Source: HyVt-560 sp964577195 (GTDB lineage: Bacteria; Pseudomonadota; Gammaproteobacteria; UWMA-0217). From it: a DNA stretch of 23,750 nt. The stretch is from contig CAZNYF010000020.1 in assembly GCA_964577195.1 (NCBI GenBank), forward strand, positions 1 through 23,750, read 5' to 3'. Shown here piece after piece: positions 1 to 7,543 of this stretch; positions within the stretch are counted from its first letter, which is position 1; each line of letters starts with the position of its first letter. The position numbers were made by a program, and so were the translations under genes. The notes beneath the pieces were generated by a model. It was not told the origin of the DNA. It did not search any database and saw only the letters and a list, made by a program, of their open reading frames with translations.

Positions 1-39
1 TTAAATAACTCATTTCAAATAAGTTAAAACACAAAACAA

Positions 40-594
40 ATGACAAATGCATTACAGGAGCAATTGCTCAAAGCTGGCCTTGCGACCAAAGAGCAAATCG
101 AAAAAGCCAATCAACCACGTCGTCCGCGCAAGCATCATAAAAAGTCACATCCCAAAAAGCCCCGAAATGTTAAACCAACACATAAAAAAGTCTCCGATGG
201 TATCGACTTAAAAGATGCTTTTGCTGCGAGACGACGGGAAGAACAAAAAGAAGTCGCGCAAAAAAAGACGGATAACGCCCGTCGAAAAGCCAATAAAGAA
301 AAAATCAACCAGCTGATTAAGAAAAATGCAATAGATACCAAAGGCGGGGAGATTGAATATCAGTTTATTGTCGGTTCATCGATTAAAAAAATCTGGGTGA
401 CAGAAACGCAAAAACAACAGTTACTGGAAGGAAAAGTTGGAGTGACATTTTTGGGTAGCAAGCGCTGCTTGATTCCATTAAATGCAATAGACGAAATACG
501 CCAACTCGATCCAAAGAAAGTGGTGAGCCTCGCTTCGGCTGAAAAATTGCCTGAAGAAAATGAGCATATCGTTCCTGATGACCTCGTTTGGTAA
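40..594 (+). CDS. DUF2058 family protein (YaiL-like)
   Basis: This 184-residue protein matches the DUF2058/YaiL family seen mostly in gammaproteobacteria. The N-terminus (TNALQEQLLKAGL) and the last residues (VPDDLVW) are close to E. coli YaiL, which starts LTLQEQLLKAGL and ends VPDDLMW as I recall it. Residues about 25-95 are a very basic, Lys/Arg-rich, probably coiled-coil stretch with many KK and RR pairs. Residues about 104-184 form a compact C-terminal part (IEYQFIVGSSIKKIWV). The molecular role of the family is not established; the basic middle suggests nucleic-acid binding, which is inference. The ATG at 40 is preceded only by an AT-rich leader with no clear Shine-Dalgarno. The gene ends 74 bases before lnt on the same strand. 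No signal peptide or membrane segment is visible. Confidence 0.88.
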   Translation: MTNALQEQLLKAGLATKEQIEKANQPRRPRKHHKKSHPKKPRNVKPTHKKVSDGIDLKDAFAARRREEQKEVAQKKTDNARRKANKEKINQLIKKNAIDTKGGEIEYQFIVGSSIKKIWVTETQKQQLLEGKVGVTFLGSKRCLIPLNAIDEIRQLDPKKVVSLASAEKLPEENEHIVPDDLVW

Positions 595-633
595 CGGGGC
601 TTTTCTCGGCTCAAATTTGTTGCACCATCATGC

Positions 634-655
634 CTAAAGGGCGTCTCTAAAATTA
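634..655 (+). repeat. Solo terminal repeat matching the 23356-23528 element
   Basis: The stretch CTAAAGGGCGTCTCTAAAAT plus two bases, directly upstream of lnt, matches both ends of the MITE-like element at 23356-23528. The shared pattern is CTAwAGGGyGTCTCTAwAAwTA. No partner end is seen nearby, so this is either a decayed copy or a lone end. It lies 13 bases before the lnt start codon and may therefore lie in the lnt leader. Confidence 0.6.
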
Positions 656-668
656 TCACTTACACTCA

Positions 669-2165
669 ATGATTAAATTACTAATAGCGGTTCTTTCAGG
701 CGCGTTACTGACCACTGCATTTGCACCACTTGGCTGGTGGTTTATAGCTTTTGTTTCACCTGCGATTCTGCTGATGTTGTGGCAGCAGGTAAACCGCAGA
801 CAAGCGATCTGGATTGGCTACGCTTTTGGATTAGGTTTTTTCTCTACGGGCGTTTCATGGGTTTACAACAGCATTCATGAGTTTGGCCATGCACCGGTGC
901 CTTTTGCGGTTGCGCTGACAGTTTTGTTTTCTCTGACTCTGGCTGTTTTCCCGGCATTTGTAGGCTGGGTACAAGCTCCGCGACAATTAACACCCCAACG
1001 TAATGCACCTCAACGAAATCAAAATCGAGCTGTCTTCGCACGGTACGTACTGATCATTCCTGCAATTTGGGTGCTGAGTGAGTGGGTTAGAGGCTGGCTA
1101 TTCACAGGTTTTCCCTGGTTACAGCTTGGTTATTCTCAGTTGGACACTGTGTTCTCTGCAATAGCTCCTGTGACAGGTGTGTTGGGTGGAAGCTGGGGAA
1201 TCTTTGTTTTTATCGGTTTGGTTTTTTTGATTTGGTCGAGCACTGGCAAGCAGCGGGTGAGCGGGATTATTGGCCTGTTAATTCTACCGATAATGTTACT
1301 GCTTCTACATCGTGTCGAATGGACGGTTGCCGTTGAAGAGACGCTAAATGTTCGATTAATTCAGGGCAATATTGCACAAGAAAATAAGTGGCAGTCCAGC
1401 TGGCTGGTTCCCACCATAGATCTGTACGTTGGTTTGACGGAAGAAAATCTTGATGCAGATTTAGTCGTTTGGCCGGAAGTCGCTTTACCGGGCAGGTACT
1501 CATTGTTCGAGAAAAGTGTATTAATGCCATTACAGGCAAAACTTACCCAATCCAACACGGATTTAATGTTTGGAGTGCTGCGACATAATGAGCAAGGGTT
1601 GCACAACGCGCTGGTGCGGCTCAGCGGCGATACTGAAATGTATCTGAAAAGGCATCTAGTGCCATTTGGTGAATATATCCCGTTCAGGAATTCTCTGGGC
1701 TGGCTCAATAATATGGTTCAGCTACCGTCATCTGACTTGAGCGCCGGGACAATGGCTAATACCTTGTCCGTTGGAAAATTTCAGGTAGGTAGCTCGATCT
1801 GCTATGAAGATGCTTACGGTTCAGAAGTTGCGGAAATGTTGCCAGAGGCTAATTTTTTGGTAAACGTCAGCAACGATGCCTGGTTTGGGGATTCATTAGC
1901 ACCACATCAGCATCTGGAGATATCCCGGATGCGAGCGCTCGAAACAGGGCGTCCCTTGTTACGCGCAACCAGCACAGGGATCTCTGCAATCGTTGATCAC
2001 CGAGGTCAGATCCAAAGCATTTCTCCCCAGTTTGAATTACACGTATTAAAAGGCAGTATCACGCCCAGAACCGGCGCGACTCCTTACGTGATTTGGCGAG
2101 ATAAATTAATTGTAATCCTCATGTTGATTTCTCTAGGCGCAGGACTGTTACTGCGCCGCCGCTAG
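669..2165 (+). CDS. lnt: Apolipoprotein N-acyltransferase
   Basis: Lnt is an inner-membrane enzyme that transfers a third acyl chain from phospholipid to the N-terminal cysteine of apolipoproteins, the last step in making mature triacylated lipoproteins for the Lol pathway. The 498-residue length fits the family. Residues about 1-215 hold several hydrophobic segments (membrane helices). Residues about 225-450 form the nitrilase-like periplasmic domain, and a last hydrophobic helix lies at about 475-495. The catalytic triad is visible as Glu270 (VVWPEVALPG), Lys327 (YLKRHLVPFGEY) and Cys378 (SSICYEDAYG), with the essential FGEY Glu at 335. These correspond to E267, K335, C387 and E343 of the E. 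coli enzyme. The start at 669 has no good Shine-Dalgarno. In many gammaproteobacteria lnt follows a corC-like gene; here its neighbour is a DUF2058 gene instead. Confidence 0.97.
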   Translation: MIKLLIAVLSGALLTTAFAPLGWWFIAFVSPAILLMLWQQVNRRQAIWIGYAFGLGFFSTGVSWVYNSIHEFGHAPVPFAVALTVLFSLTLAVFPAFVGWVQAPRQLTPQRNAPQRNQNRAVFARYVLIIPAIWVLSEWVRGWLFTGFPWLQLGYSQLDTVFSAIAPVTGVLGGSWGIFVFIGLVFLIWSSTGKQRVSGIIGLLILPIMLLLLHRVEWTVAVEETLNVRLIQGNIAQENKWQSSWLVPTIDLYVGLTEENLDADLVVWPEVALPGRYSLFEKSVLMPLQAKLTQSNTDLMFGVLRHNEQGLHNALVRLSGDTEMYLKRHLVPFGEYIPFRNSLGWLNNMVQLPSSDLSAGTMANTLSVGKFQVGSSICYEDAYGSEVAEMLPEANFLVNVSNDAWFGDSLAPHQHLEISRMRALETGRPLLRATSTGISAIVDHRGQIQSISPQFELHVLKGSITPRTGATPYVIWRDKLIVILMLISLGAGLLLRRR

Positions 2166-2340
2166 TCTTATGCCGCTAAGTTTTTACTGATAGCTCTCGT
2201 TCCTGATCAGCGTGACTTTAGTGATGCCGGTTTTTGTAGCGTCAGGTTGCCAGCAAGCTACTAATCATATTGCTTTATGCCCCCGCCACCGGTAAGCTTC
2301 CCGCCTTTATTTTTTGATCTAAATCAGGGAGAAATGCCCC

Positions 2341-3090
2341 ATGCGTAAGATTTTAGTCGCCGGTAACTGGAAATTGAATGGTTCACTTGCCGAAACTGAA
2401 ACATTGATTGGTGGCGTACTCGCTGGAATGGATAAAGTCGCTGCGGCAGATGTAGCAATATGCCCTCCTTTCCCTTACCTTGCGCAAGCGCAGACATTAC
2501 TGGCTGGCTCGGCAGTTAAACTAGGCTCTCAGGATGTCAGTGACCAGGAAGGCGGAGCGTTTACCGGTGAAGTTTCCGCTCAAATGTTGTCCGAATTTGG
2601 CTGTCACTATGCGATTGTTGGTCACTCTGAGCGACGTTCGCTGTTTGGTGAAGGTGATGATTTTACAGCAAGAAAATATGCGGCTGCACAAAAAGCCGGT
2701 TTAATCCCCATTCTTTGCGTTGGCGAGTTACTTGAAGAGCGAGAGCAGGGTGTCACTGAAGATGTGGTTGCACGTCAGCTGGATGCCGTACTGAATTCAT
2801 CTGGCGCAGCATCACTGGCCAATGCCGTGATTGCTTACGAACCCGTTTGGGCCATCGGTACAGGTATGACGGCTACACCGGATCAGGCGCAAGCAGTACA
2901 TGAATTTATTCGTGGACGAATTGCTGCACAAGATGCTGTGGTAGCAGAGAAAGTACAGATTCTTTACGGTGGTAGTGTCAAAGCTGGTAACGCTGCCGAG
3001 TTATTTGGAAAAACAGATATAGATGGTGGCCTGATTGGTGGCGCATCATTAAAAGCGGAAGATTTTCTCGGCATATGTACTGCCGTATAA
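2341..3090 (+). CDS. tpiA: Triosephosphate isomerase
   Basis: This cytoplasmic enzyme interconverts dihydroxyacetone phosphate and glyceraldehyde 3-phosphate in glycolysis and gluconeogenesis. The 249-residue protein is a standard single-domain TIM barrel. The active-site residues are all present: Asn9 and Lys11 (GNWKLNG), His95 (IVGHSERR) and the catalytic base Glu167 in AYEPVWAIGTG, which also starts the mobile loop. The phosphate-binding YGGSVKAGN and GGLIGGASL motifs follow near the C-terminus. The ATG at 2341 is supported by GGGAG at 2327-2331; an ATG seven bases upstream is in another frame and stops at once. secG follows after 32 bases. The tpiA-secG-tRNA-Leu-nuoA order is common in gammaproteobacteria and was probably inherited vertically. 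Confidence 0.98.
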   Translation: MRKILVAGNWKLNGSLAETETLIGGVLAGMDKVAAADVAICPPFPYLAQAQTLLAGSAVKLGSQDVSDQEGGAFTGEVSAQMLSEFGCHYAIVGHSERRSLFGEGDDFTARKYAAAQKAGLIPILCVGELLEEREQGVTEDVVARQLDAVLNSSGAASLANAVIAYEPVWAIGTGMTATPDQAQAVHEFIRGRIAAQDAVVAEKVQILYGGSVKAGNAAELFGKTDIDGGLIGGASLKAEDFLGICTAV

Positions 3091-3122
3091 ATCGCTGCGA
3101 TTAATTTAAGGTTTTATAAATT

Positions 3123-3551
3123 ATGTTATATACAGTTCTTTTAGTCAGCTCAGTGTTGCTTTCCGCTGCGTTAATAACACTGATTTTAATGCAGCACGGA
3201 AAGGGGGCTGATGCAGGTGCTGCTTTTGGTGGTGGTGCTTCGGGTACAGTGTTCGGATCACAAGGCGCAGCTAACTTTCTTAGCCGCACCACGGCAGTCT
3301 TGGCGACTGCATTTTTCATTAACTGCATGGGACTAGCATATCTGGCTGCGCATCGTGAAGAAGCGGTGAGTATTTTTGATACCGTTACCGAGCAAACAGA
3401 ATCAGGCGCGCCCGCTAGCGACACTTCTGCTGCGCCAGCTATCACGGATACCGCTGCAGACATTCCAGAGATCGAATCAAAGCGTGCGCCAGCTGATATC
3501 CCTGCTGCCGGTGAGGGTGCTGCTAACAAAGTATCTGATATTCCCGAATAG
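3123..3551 (+). CDS. secG: Preprotein translocase subunit SecG
   Basis: SecG is a small inner-membrane partner of SecYE that helps SecA-driven protein export. The first 80 residues match the family: a hydrophobic segment at about 3-22, then the typical LMQHGKGADAGAAFGGG loop with GASGTVFGSQGAANFLSRTT, and a second membrane segment at about 57-77. The 142-residue length is longer than the E. coli protein (about 110). The extra part is a low-complexity acidic, Ala/Pro/Thr/Glu-rich tail from about residue 85 (for example TSAAPAITDTAADIPEIE), which ends with the motif SDIPE and has no recognisable domain. Such tails vary freely in this family. A weak AAGG lies before the ATG at 3123. The gene sits between tpiA and tRNA-Leu. 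Confidence 0.95.
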   Translation: MLYTVLLVSSVLLSAALITLILMQHGKGADAGAAFGGGASGTVFGSQGAANFLSRTTAVLATAFFINCMGLAYLAAHREEAVSIFDTVTEQTESGAPASDTSAAPAITDTAADIPEIESKRAPADIPAAGEGAANKVSDIPE

Positions 3552-3719
3552 AAGGTAGCTGGTTTCTGTTTCGTGAGTTAATCACAAATCTAGAGACTGC
3601 TCAGATCAGCCCTGAAAGGGTCATATCAAGGCGCTAAAATGTGAGCTTATGTCTATAAGTGATCGTTTTTCAACGCAGAGATGTCGCATTTCAGGTTTAT
3701 CCGAGTAGTCCACGAAAAA

Positions 3720-3804
3720 GCCGATGTGGTGAAATTGGTAGACACGCTACCTTGAGGGGGTAGTGGCGAGAGCTGTGCCGGTTCGACTCCGGCCATCGGC
3801 ACCA
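3720..3804 (+). tRNA. tRNA-Leu (anticodon GAG)
   Basis: An 85-base cloverleaf can be folded by eye. The acceptor arm GCCGATG pairs with CATCGGC, followed by an encoded A-CCA end. The D-loop contains AAATTGGTAGA. The anticodon stem CTACC/GGTAG encloses the loop TTGAGGG with anticodon GAG, which reads CUC and CUU. A long variable arm (TGGCGAGAGCTGT region) marks a class II tRNA, as expected for leucine. The T arm is GCCGG-TTCGACT-CCGGC. It lies between secG and the nuo operon, as in many gammaproteobacteria. Confidence 0.97.
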
Positions 3805-3810
3805 TAATGT

Positions 3811-4076
3811 TAGTACTCCAACAATATTGCTTTGATGGGTGAGCGCAAACCAACGTGTTCAGAACAAGGCATTGCTGTGGAGGCATGGTTGTTCCATGTC
3901 GAGCAGCATAACGCCGTGCTGGACACGTTGGTTTGCGCCCTTCGGGTGAGCCTTCAAGCGGTCATCTGCGGCTTAATTTTTAATCGCCAGAGAACCACTA
4001 TGGCTCAAAAAAATAAAGCCACATCTAACCGCTTGATGACTCACTGACCCATCAAAGCAACGTTGTTGGAGTACTA
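3811..4076. repeat. 266-bp element with 30-bp terminal inverted repeats (MITE-like)
   Basis: The ends are near-perfect inverted repeats: 3811-3840 begins TAGTACTCCAACAA and ends TTGCTTTGATGGGT, and 4047-4076 is its reverse complement with two adjacent mismatches (TA against CG). Nested inside are a perfect 16-bp inverted repeat, GCGCAAACCAACGTGT at 3843-3858 against 3923-3938, closing a long hairpin with an inner CATGG/CCATG stem, and a second pair, 3946-3962 against 4028-4044, matching at 15 of 17 bases. The element starts 6 bases after the tRNA-Leu CCA end and stops before the nuo leader. No transposase is encoded; the 71-codon frame inside looks incidental. No target-site duplication is evident. 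A non-autonomous mobile element is the likeliest reading. A structured RNA or a processing/termination site is possible. Confidence 0.8.
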
Positions 4077-4218
4077 GAGGTAGAATTTAATTCTGCCAAC
4101 AGTAAGTAGAATCGGTCGATAAAAAAAATTTGATCCAAAGGGGGGCGCAAAACCCGTACAATGCAGCGAGTCAATCGTTAGTCTACAAAGATTCGTAACT
4201 AACTGGTAAACGGAAGGC

Positions 4219-4224
4219 GGAGGG
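4219..4224 (+). promoter_or_regulatory. Shine-Dalgarno deciding the nuoA start
   Basis: GGAGGG lies 8 bases before the ATG at 4233 but only 2 bases before an in-frame TTG at 4227. This favours the ATG and a 118-residue NuoA. Confidence 0.75.
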
Positions 4225-4232
4225 CCTTGCTT

Positions 4233-4589
4233 ATGCTGGAGCAATATCTACCAATCCTGGTTTTTCTCGGACTTGGTTTGTTTATAGGCGTTGCGGCGCT
4301 CAACGCGGGGCGATTAATCGGCCCCAGTCGACCTGACCCTGCAAAAAATTCACCCTACGAATGCGGCTTTGAAGCCTTTGAAGACGCACGCATGAAATTC
4401 GACATTCGTTATTACCTTGTCGCTATCCTTTTTATTATCTTTGATCTGGAAATTGCGTTTCTATTTCCCTGGGCGGTGGTACTCGATGAACTCGGTACGT
4501 TTGGTCTGGTGGCAATGGGCATATTCCTTGGAATATTGATCATCGGCTTTATCTACGAATGGGTTAAAGGAGCGTTGGAATGGGAATAG
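4233..4589 (+). CDS. nuoA: NADH-quinone oxidoreductase subunit A
   Basis: NuoA is a small membrane subunit of complex I that sits near the quinone channel next to NuoH, J and K. The 118-residue protein has three hydrophobic segments (about 5-27, 61-80 and 88-108 from the ATG) and the family loop with SPYECGFE, whose cysteine lies in the conserved loop between helices 1 and 2. I chose ATG 4233 over the in-frame TTG at 4227 because GGAGGG is correctly spaced only for the ATG. It is the first gene of a complete 14-gene operon, and its last 10 bases overlap the start of nuoB. The leader from 4077 to 4232 has no promoter I can call with confidence: a TACAAT at 4157-4162 lacks a well-spaced -35. 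Confidence 0.97.
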   Translation: MLEQYLPILVFLGLGLFIGVAALNAGRLIGPSRPDPAKNSPYECGFEAFEDARMKFDIRYYLVAILFIIFDLEIAFLFPWAVVLDELGTFGLVAMGIFLGILIIGFIYEWVKGALEWE

Positions 4590-5059
4590 AAGGCTTGATG
4601 GAAGAGGGCTTTATCACCACTTCCGCAGACAAATTAATCAACTGGGCCAGAACCGGTTCGCTATGGCCGATGACTTTTGGTCTAGCCTGCTGCGCTGTGG
4701 AAATGATGCACGCCGCGGCATCACGTTATGACCTGGATCGATTTGGTGCAGGTATTTTTCGCGCCACACCACGGCAGTCCGATGTGATGATTGTCGCTGG
4801 CACACTCACCAATAAAATGGGTGGCGCGCTACGCAAAGTTTATGATCAGATGCCAGAACCTCGCTGGGTGATATCAATGGGGTCTTGCGCAAATGGGGGT
4901 GGGTATTACCATTATTCCTATTCGGTGGTACGTGGCTGTGATCGCATTGTCCCAGTTGATATTTACGTGCCAGGTTGTCCACCAACCGCTGAGGCATTGA
5001 TCTACGGGATCATGCAGCTACAAGAAAAAATCCGCCGTACCAACACCATTGCGCGTTGA
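4580..5059 (+). CDS. nuoB: NADH-quinone oxidoreductase subunit B
   Basis: NuoB carries iron-sulfur cluster N2, the last electron carrier before quinone, in the connecting fragment of complex I. The 159-residue length is typical of the short NuoB form. All four N2 ligands are visible: the tandem Cys37-Cys38 (FGLACCAVEMMH), Cys103 (GSCANGGGYYH) and Cys133 (VPGCPPTAEAL). The ATG at 4580 overlaps nuoA by 10 bases and is served by AAGGAG at 4567-4572, inside nuoA, which suggests translational coupling. An in-frame ATG at 4598 is a weaker alternative. nuoC follows after 36 bases. Confidence 0.98.
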   Translation: MGIEGLMEEGFITTSADKLINWARTGSLWPMTFGLACCAVEMMHAAASRYDLDRFGAGIFRATPRQSDVMIVAGTLTNKMGGALRKVYDQMPEPRWVISMGSCANGGGYYHYSYSVVRGCDRIVPVDIYVPGCPPTAEALIYGIMQLQEKIRRTNTIAR

Positions 5060-5095
5060 TTCATTAGAGCGACGCAGTACTTTCCTAATAGGCTT

Positions 5096-5791
5096 ATGAG
5101 CGAAAAATTAACCACATTTGAAGCGCAGCTAACAGATCAGTTGGGTGATGCGATTCTTAGTACTAAGATCGCATTCAATGAGCTGACTGTCACCGTTGCT
5201 GCCGCAAGCTATCGTGAAGTGTGCCAAAGCTTACGAGACAACTTCCAGTTTGAAATACTGATTGATCTGACCGCGGTTGATTACCTTGCCTACGGTCAAG
5301 CCGAGTGGGATACAGATACTTCAGATGCCGGTGGTTTTGCACGTGGCTTAAATCCTTCCTCCGCATCTCGTTTTACCTACGATGATATGCCGGAAACTCC
5401 GGAAATGGATGAGCCGCGTTTTGAAGTGGTGGTGCATTTATTGTCGTTGGCCAATAACCGACGAGTGCGTATTAAATGTTTCTGCGAAGACAACAATCAG
5501 CCCAGTATCGATTCGCTGGTGCCTGTCTGGAATGGCGTTAACTGGTTCGAGCGCGAAGCGTTTGATCTATTCGGTATCGTATTTCGTGAACACCCCGATC
5601 TACGCCGAATTCTTACTGACTACGGTTTTGTGGGACATCCTTTTCGCAAGGATTTCCCTTTGGTTGGACATGTCGAAATGCGCTATGACCCCGAACAAAA
5701 ACGCGTCGTTTATGAACCTGTCAGCATCGAGCCTCGTGTGCTGACTCCGCGAATTGTTCGCGGTTCGGCTGAAGGAGATCAGAATGCCTGA
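5096..5791 (+). CDS. nuoC: NADH-quinone oxidoreductase subunit C
   Basis: NuoC (30-kDa subunit family) is a hydrophilic scaffold subunit of the peripheral arm that packs against NuoD. The 231-residue protein has the family core: FEILIDLTAVDYL near residue 60 and the signature region NWFEREAFDLFGIVFREHPDLRRILTDY around residues 149-176, followed by GHPFRKDFPL. Between them, residues about 72-105 are a Gly/Ser/Asp/Pro-rich insertion (SDAGGFARGLNPSSASRFTY) that shorter NuoC proteins lack; similar insertions are known in separate NuoC proteins of proteobacteria. NuoC and NuoD are separate genes here, unlike the fused NuoCD of E. coli. The last 8 bases overlap nuoD. Confidence 0.97.
   Translation: MSEKLTTFEAQLTDQLGDAILSTKIAFNELTVTVAAASYREVCQSLRDNFQFEILIDLTAVDYLAYGQAEWDTDTSDAGGFARGLNPSSASRFTYDDMPETPEMDEPRFEVVVHLLSLANNRRVRIKCFCEDNNQPSIDSLVPVWNGVNWFEREAFDLFGIVFREHPDLRRILTDYGFVGHPFRKDFPLVGHVEMRYDPEQKRVVYEPVSIEPRVLTPRIVRGSAEGDQNA
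5772..5777 (+). promoter_or_regulatory. Shine-Dalgarno deciding the nuoD start
   Basis: AAGGAG lies 6 bases before the ATG at 5784, within the end of nuoC. It favours this ATG (MPEIRNYT) over an upstream in-frame TTG at 5754 that would add ten residues the family does not need. Confidence 0.8.
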
Positions 5792-7037
5792 AATCCGTAA
5801 TTACACGGTCAATTTTGGCCCTCAGCATCCCGCTGCGCATGGTGTATTGCGTCTGGTGCTGGAGATGGATGGCGAGGTAGTTCAGCGCGCTGATCCGCAT
5901 ATCGGATTACTACATCGCGGCACCGAAAAGCTCGCCGAAAGTAAGCCCTATAACCAAAGCATCGGCTACATGGATCGACTCGATTATGTGTCGATGATGT
6001 GTAACGAACACGGCTATGTGCTAGCACTGGAAAAACTGCTCGGTGTCGAAGTCCCTATTCGCGCACAATACATTCGAGTCATGTTTGATGAGATAACGCG
6101 AATCCTCAACCATCTATTGTGGATTGGCTCGCACGGGCTCGATGTGGGTGCCATGACTATTTTTCTCTACGCGTTTCGCGAGCGAGAGGATTTGATGGAT
6201 TGCTACGAGGCTGTTTCTGGTGCGCGTTTACACGCAACCTATTATCGTCCCGGCGGTGTCTATCGCGATCTCCCTAATGAGATGCCTAAATTCAAAGTCG
6301 AGGGCAAGCGCGATAAAGCAAAGACCAAACGCCTTAATGAAAACCGAGAAGGTTCGTTACTCGATTTTATCGAAGACTTCACCAACCGTTTTCCTGGTTG
6401 CGTGGATGATTACGAGACCTTGCTCACCGACAACCGTATCTGGAAACAGCGTCTGGTCGATATTGGCATAGTCACACCTGAGCGCGCCAAACAGCTTGGT
6501 TTTACCGGTCCGATGCTACGCGGTTCCGGCATTGCCTGGGATTTGCGCAAAAAGCAGCCCTACGAAGTCTATAGCAAGATGGATTTTGATATTCCTATTG
6601 GCACTAATGGCGATTCCTATGATCGCTATCTGGTCAGAATTGAGGAATTTCGTCAGTCCAATCGAATCATTAAGCAATGCGTAGACTGGTTGCGGAAAAA
6701 TCCTGGCCCGGTGATGGCAGACGATCACAAGGTGACACCACCGCCACGCGGCAATATGAAAGGTGATATGGAGTCGTTAATTCACCACTTTAAACATTAC
6801 ACGGAAGGTTACTGCCTGCCAGTGGGTGAAGCCTATGCAGCGATTGAACATCCCAAAGGCGAGTTTGGTTGCTACATTAATTCTGATGGCGCGAATAAGC
6901 CGTATCGCTTAAAAATCCGTGCGCCAGGTTTTGCGCATCTATCAGCCCTGGATGAAATGACCCGAGGCCACATGCTCTCTGATGTGGTGACGATTATCGG
7001 AACTCAGGATCTGGTTTTTGGAGAGGTTGACCGCTAA
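5784..7037 (+). CDS. nuoD: NADH-quinone oxidoreductase subunit D
   Basis: NuoD (49-kDa subunit) forms the quinone-binding pocket with NuoB and NuoH. It descends from [NiFe]-hydrogenase large subunits but has lost the metal-binding cysteines. The 417-residue protein starts MPEIRNYTVNFGPQHPAAHG; the GPQHPAAHG loop includes the conserved His that lines the quinone site. Further family motifs are HIGLLHRGTEKLAE, the RGSGIAWDLRK region and the C-terminal VFGEVDR. The start overlaps the end of nuoC by 8 bases, and the stop codon TAA shares its last base with the nuoE start (TAATG). This is tight coupling for subunits made in equal amounts. Confidence 0.98.
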   Translation: MPEIRNYTVNFGPQHPAAHGVLRLVLEMDGEVVQRADPHIGLLHRGTEKLAESKPYNQSIGYMDRLDYVSMMCNEHGYVLALEKLLGVEVPIRAQYIRVMFDEITRILNHLLWIGSHGLDVGAMTIFLYAFREREDLMDCYEAVSGARLHATYYRPGGVYRDLPNEMPKFKVEGKRDKAKTKRLNENREGSLLDFIEDFTNRFPGCVDDYETLLTDNRIWKQRLVDIGIVTPERAKQLGFTGPMLRGSGIAWDLRKKQPYEVYSKMDFDIPIGTNGDSYDRYLVRIEEFRQSNRIIKQCVDWLRKNPGPVMADDHKVTPPPRGNMKGDMESLIHHFKHYTEGYCLPVGEAYAAIEHPKGEFGCYINSDGANKPYRLKIRAPGFAHLSALDEMTRGHMLSDVVTIIGTQDLVFGEVDR

Positions 7038-7540
7038 TGACTTTGAGCATCGAAAAAAAGGCGGATCGTCTTTCTCCTGAAGTTACAAAAGAAATTGAAC
7101 ACTGGTTGAGTCGTTATCCAGAAAATCAGCGACAATCGGCGATTTTAGGCGCATTACGTGCTGTCCAGCACGAAGATCATTATCTCAGTCGTGACATGAT
7201 GGACGCGGTTGCAGACTATATCGGCATGCCAGAAATTGCGGTTTACGAAGTCGCCAGTTTTTACTCCATGTACAACCTTGAGCCGGTCGGTAAAAATGAA
7301 ATTGCCGTGTGTACCAATATTTCCTGCATGTTACGTGGCAGCGATGAAGTTGTTGCTCATATCGAAAACAAATTGGGCATTAAACTGGGCGAAAGTACCT
7401 CCGACGGGAAATTTTTTCTCAAGCGTGAAGAAGAATGTCTGGCTGACTGCTGTGGCGCACCGATGATGCAATTGAACCATGTTTATCACAGTAATCTGAC
7501 CCCTGAAAAAATCGACAAAATTCTGGATGAGGTGAAGTAG
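7037..7540 (+). CDS. nuoE: NADH-quinone oxidoreductase subunit E
   Basis: NuoE (24-kDa subunit) is a thioredoxin-like protein in the NADH dehydrogenase tip of complex I; it carries the [2Fe-2S] cluster N1a. The 167 residues fit the family. The cluster ligands are Cys92 and Cys97 (VCTNISCMLRGS) and Cys134 and Cys138 (CLADCCGAP). The N-terminal helical part contains the family motif VASFYSMYNLEPVG around residue 72. It overlaps nuoD by one base, is served by GAGAGG just upstream, and ends 3 bases before nuoF, its structural partner. Confidence 0.98.
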   Translation: MTLSIEKKADRLSPEVTKEIEHWLSRYPENQRQSAILGALRAVQHEDHYLSRDMMDAVADYIGMPEIAVYEVASFYSMYNLEPVGKNEIAVCTNISCMLRGSDEVVAHIENKLGIKLGESTSDGKFFLKREEECLADCCGAPMMQLNHVYHSNLTPEKIDKILDEVK

Positions 7541-7543
7541 ACC

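Noticed and set aside
3653..3886. Minus-strand 77-codon frame over tRNA-Leu
   Set aside because: It overlaps the tRNA gene and the repeat element, and the segment resembling 'GVEPAQLSPLPPQ' is the common false translation of a tRNA-Leu gene.
3843..3938. The 96-base inner hairpin resembles an integron attC site
   Set aside because: It has a long imperfect stem with a small inner hairpin, but the outer boxes (CCAACGT / ACGTTGG with GTTGGTT) do not fit the RYYYAAC / GTTRRRY core, and no integrase or cassette array is present.
3832..4047. 71-codon frame inside the 266-bp element
   Set aside because: It lies entirely within nested inverted repeats, has no Shine-Dalgarno, and its sequence is explained by the repeat structure.
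4130..4162. Candidate sigma-70 promoter TTGATC / TACAAT before nuoA
   Set aside because: The spacer is 21 bases, too long for a normal sigma-70 promoter, and no better -35 is found at the right distance.
5754..5783. Upstream TTG start for nuoD
   Set aside because: The ATG at 5784 has a well-placed AAGGAG and gives the normal family N-terminus.
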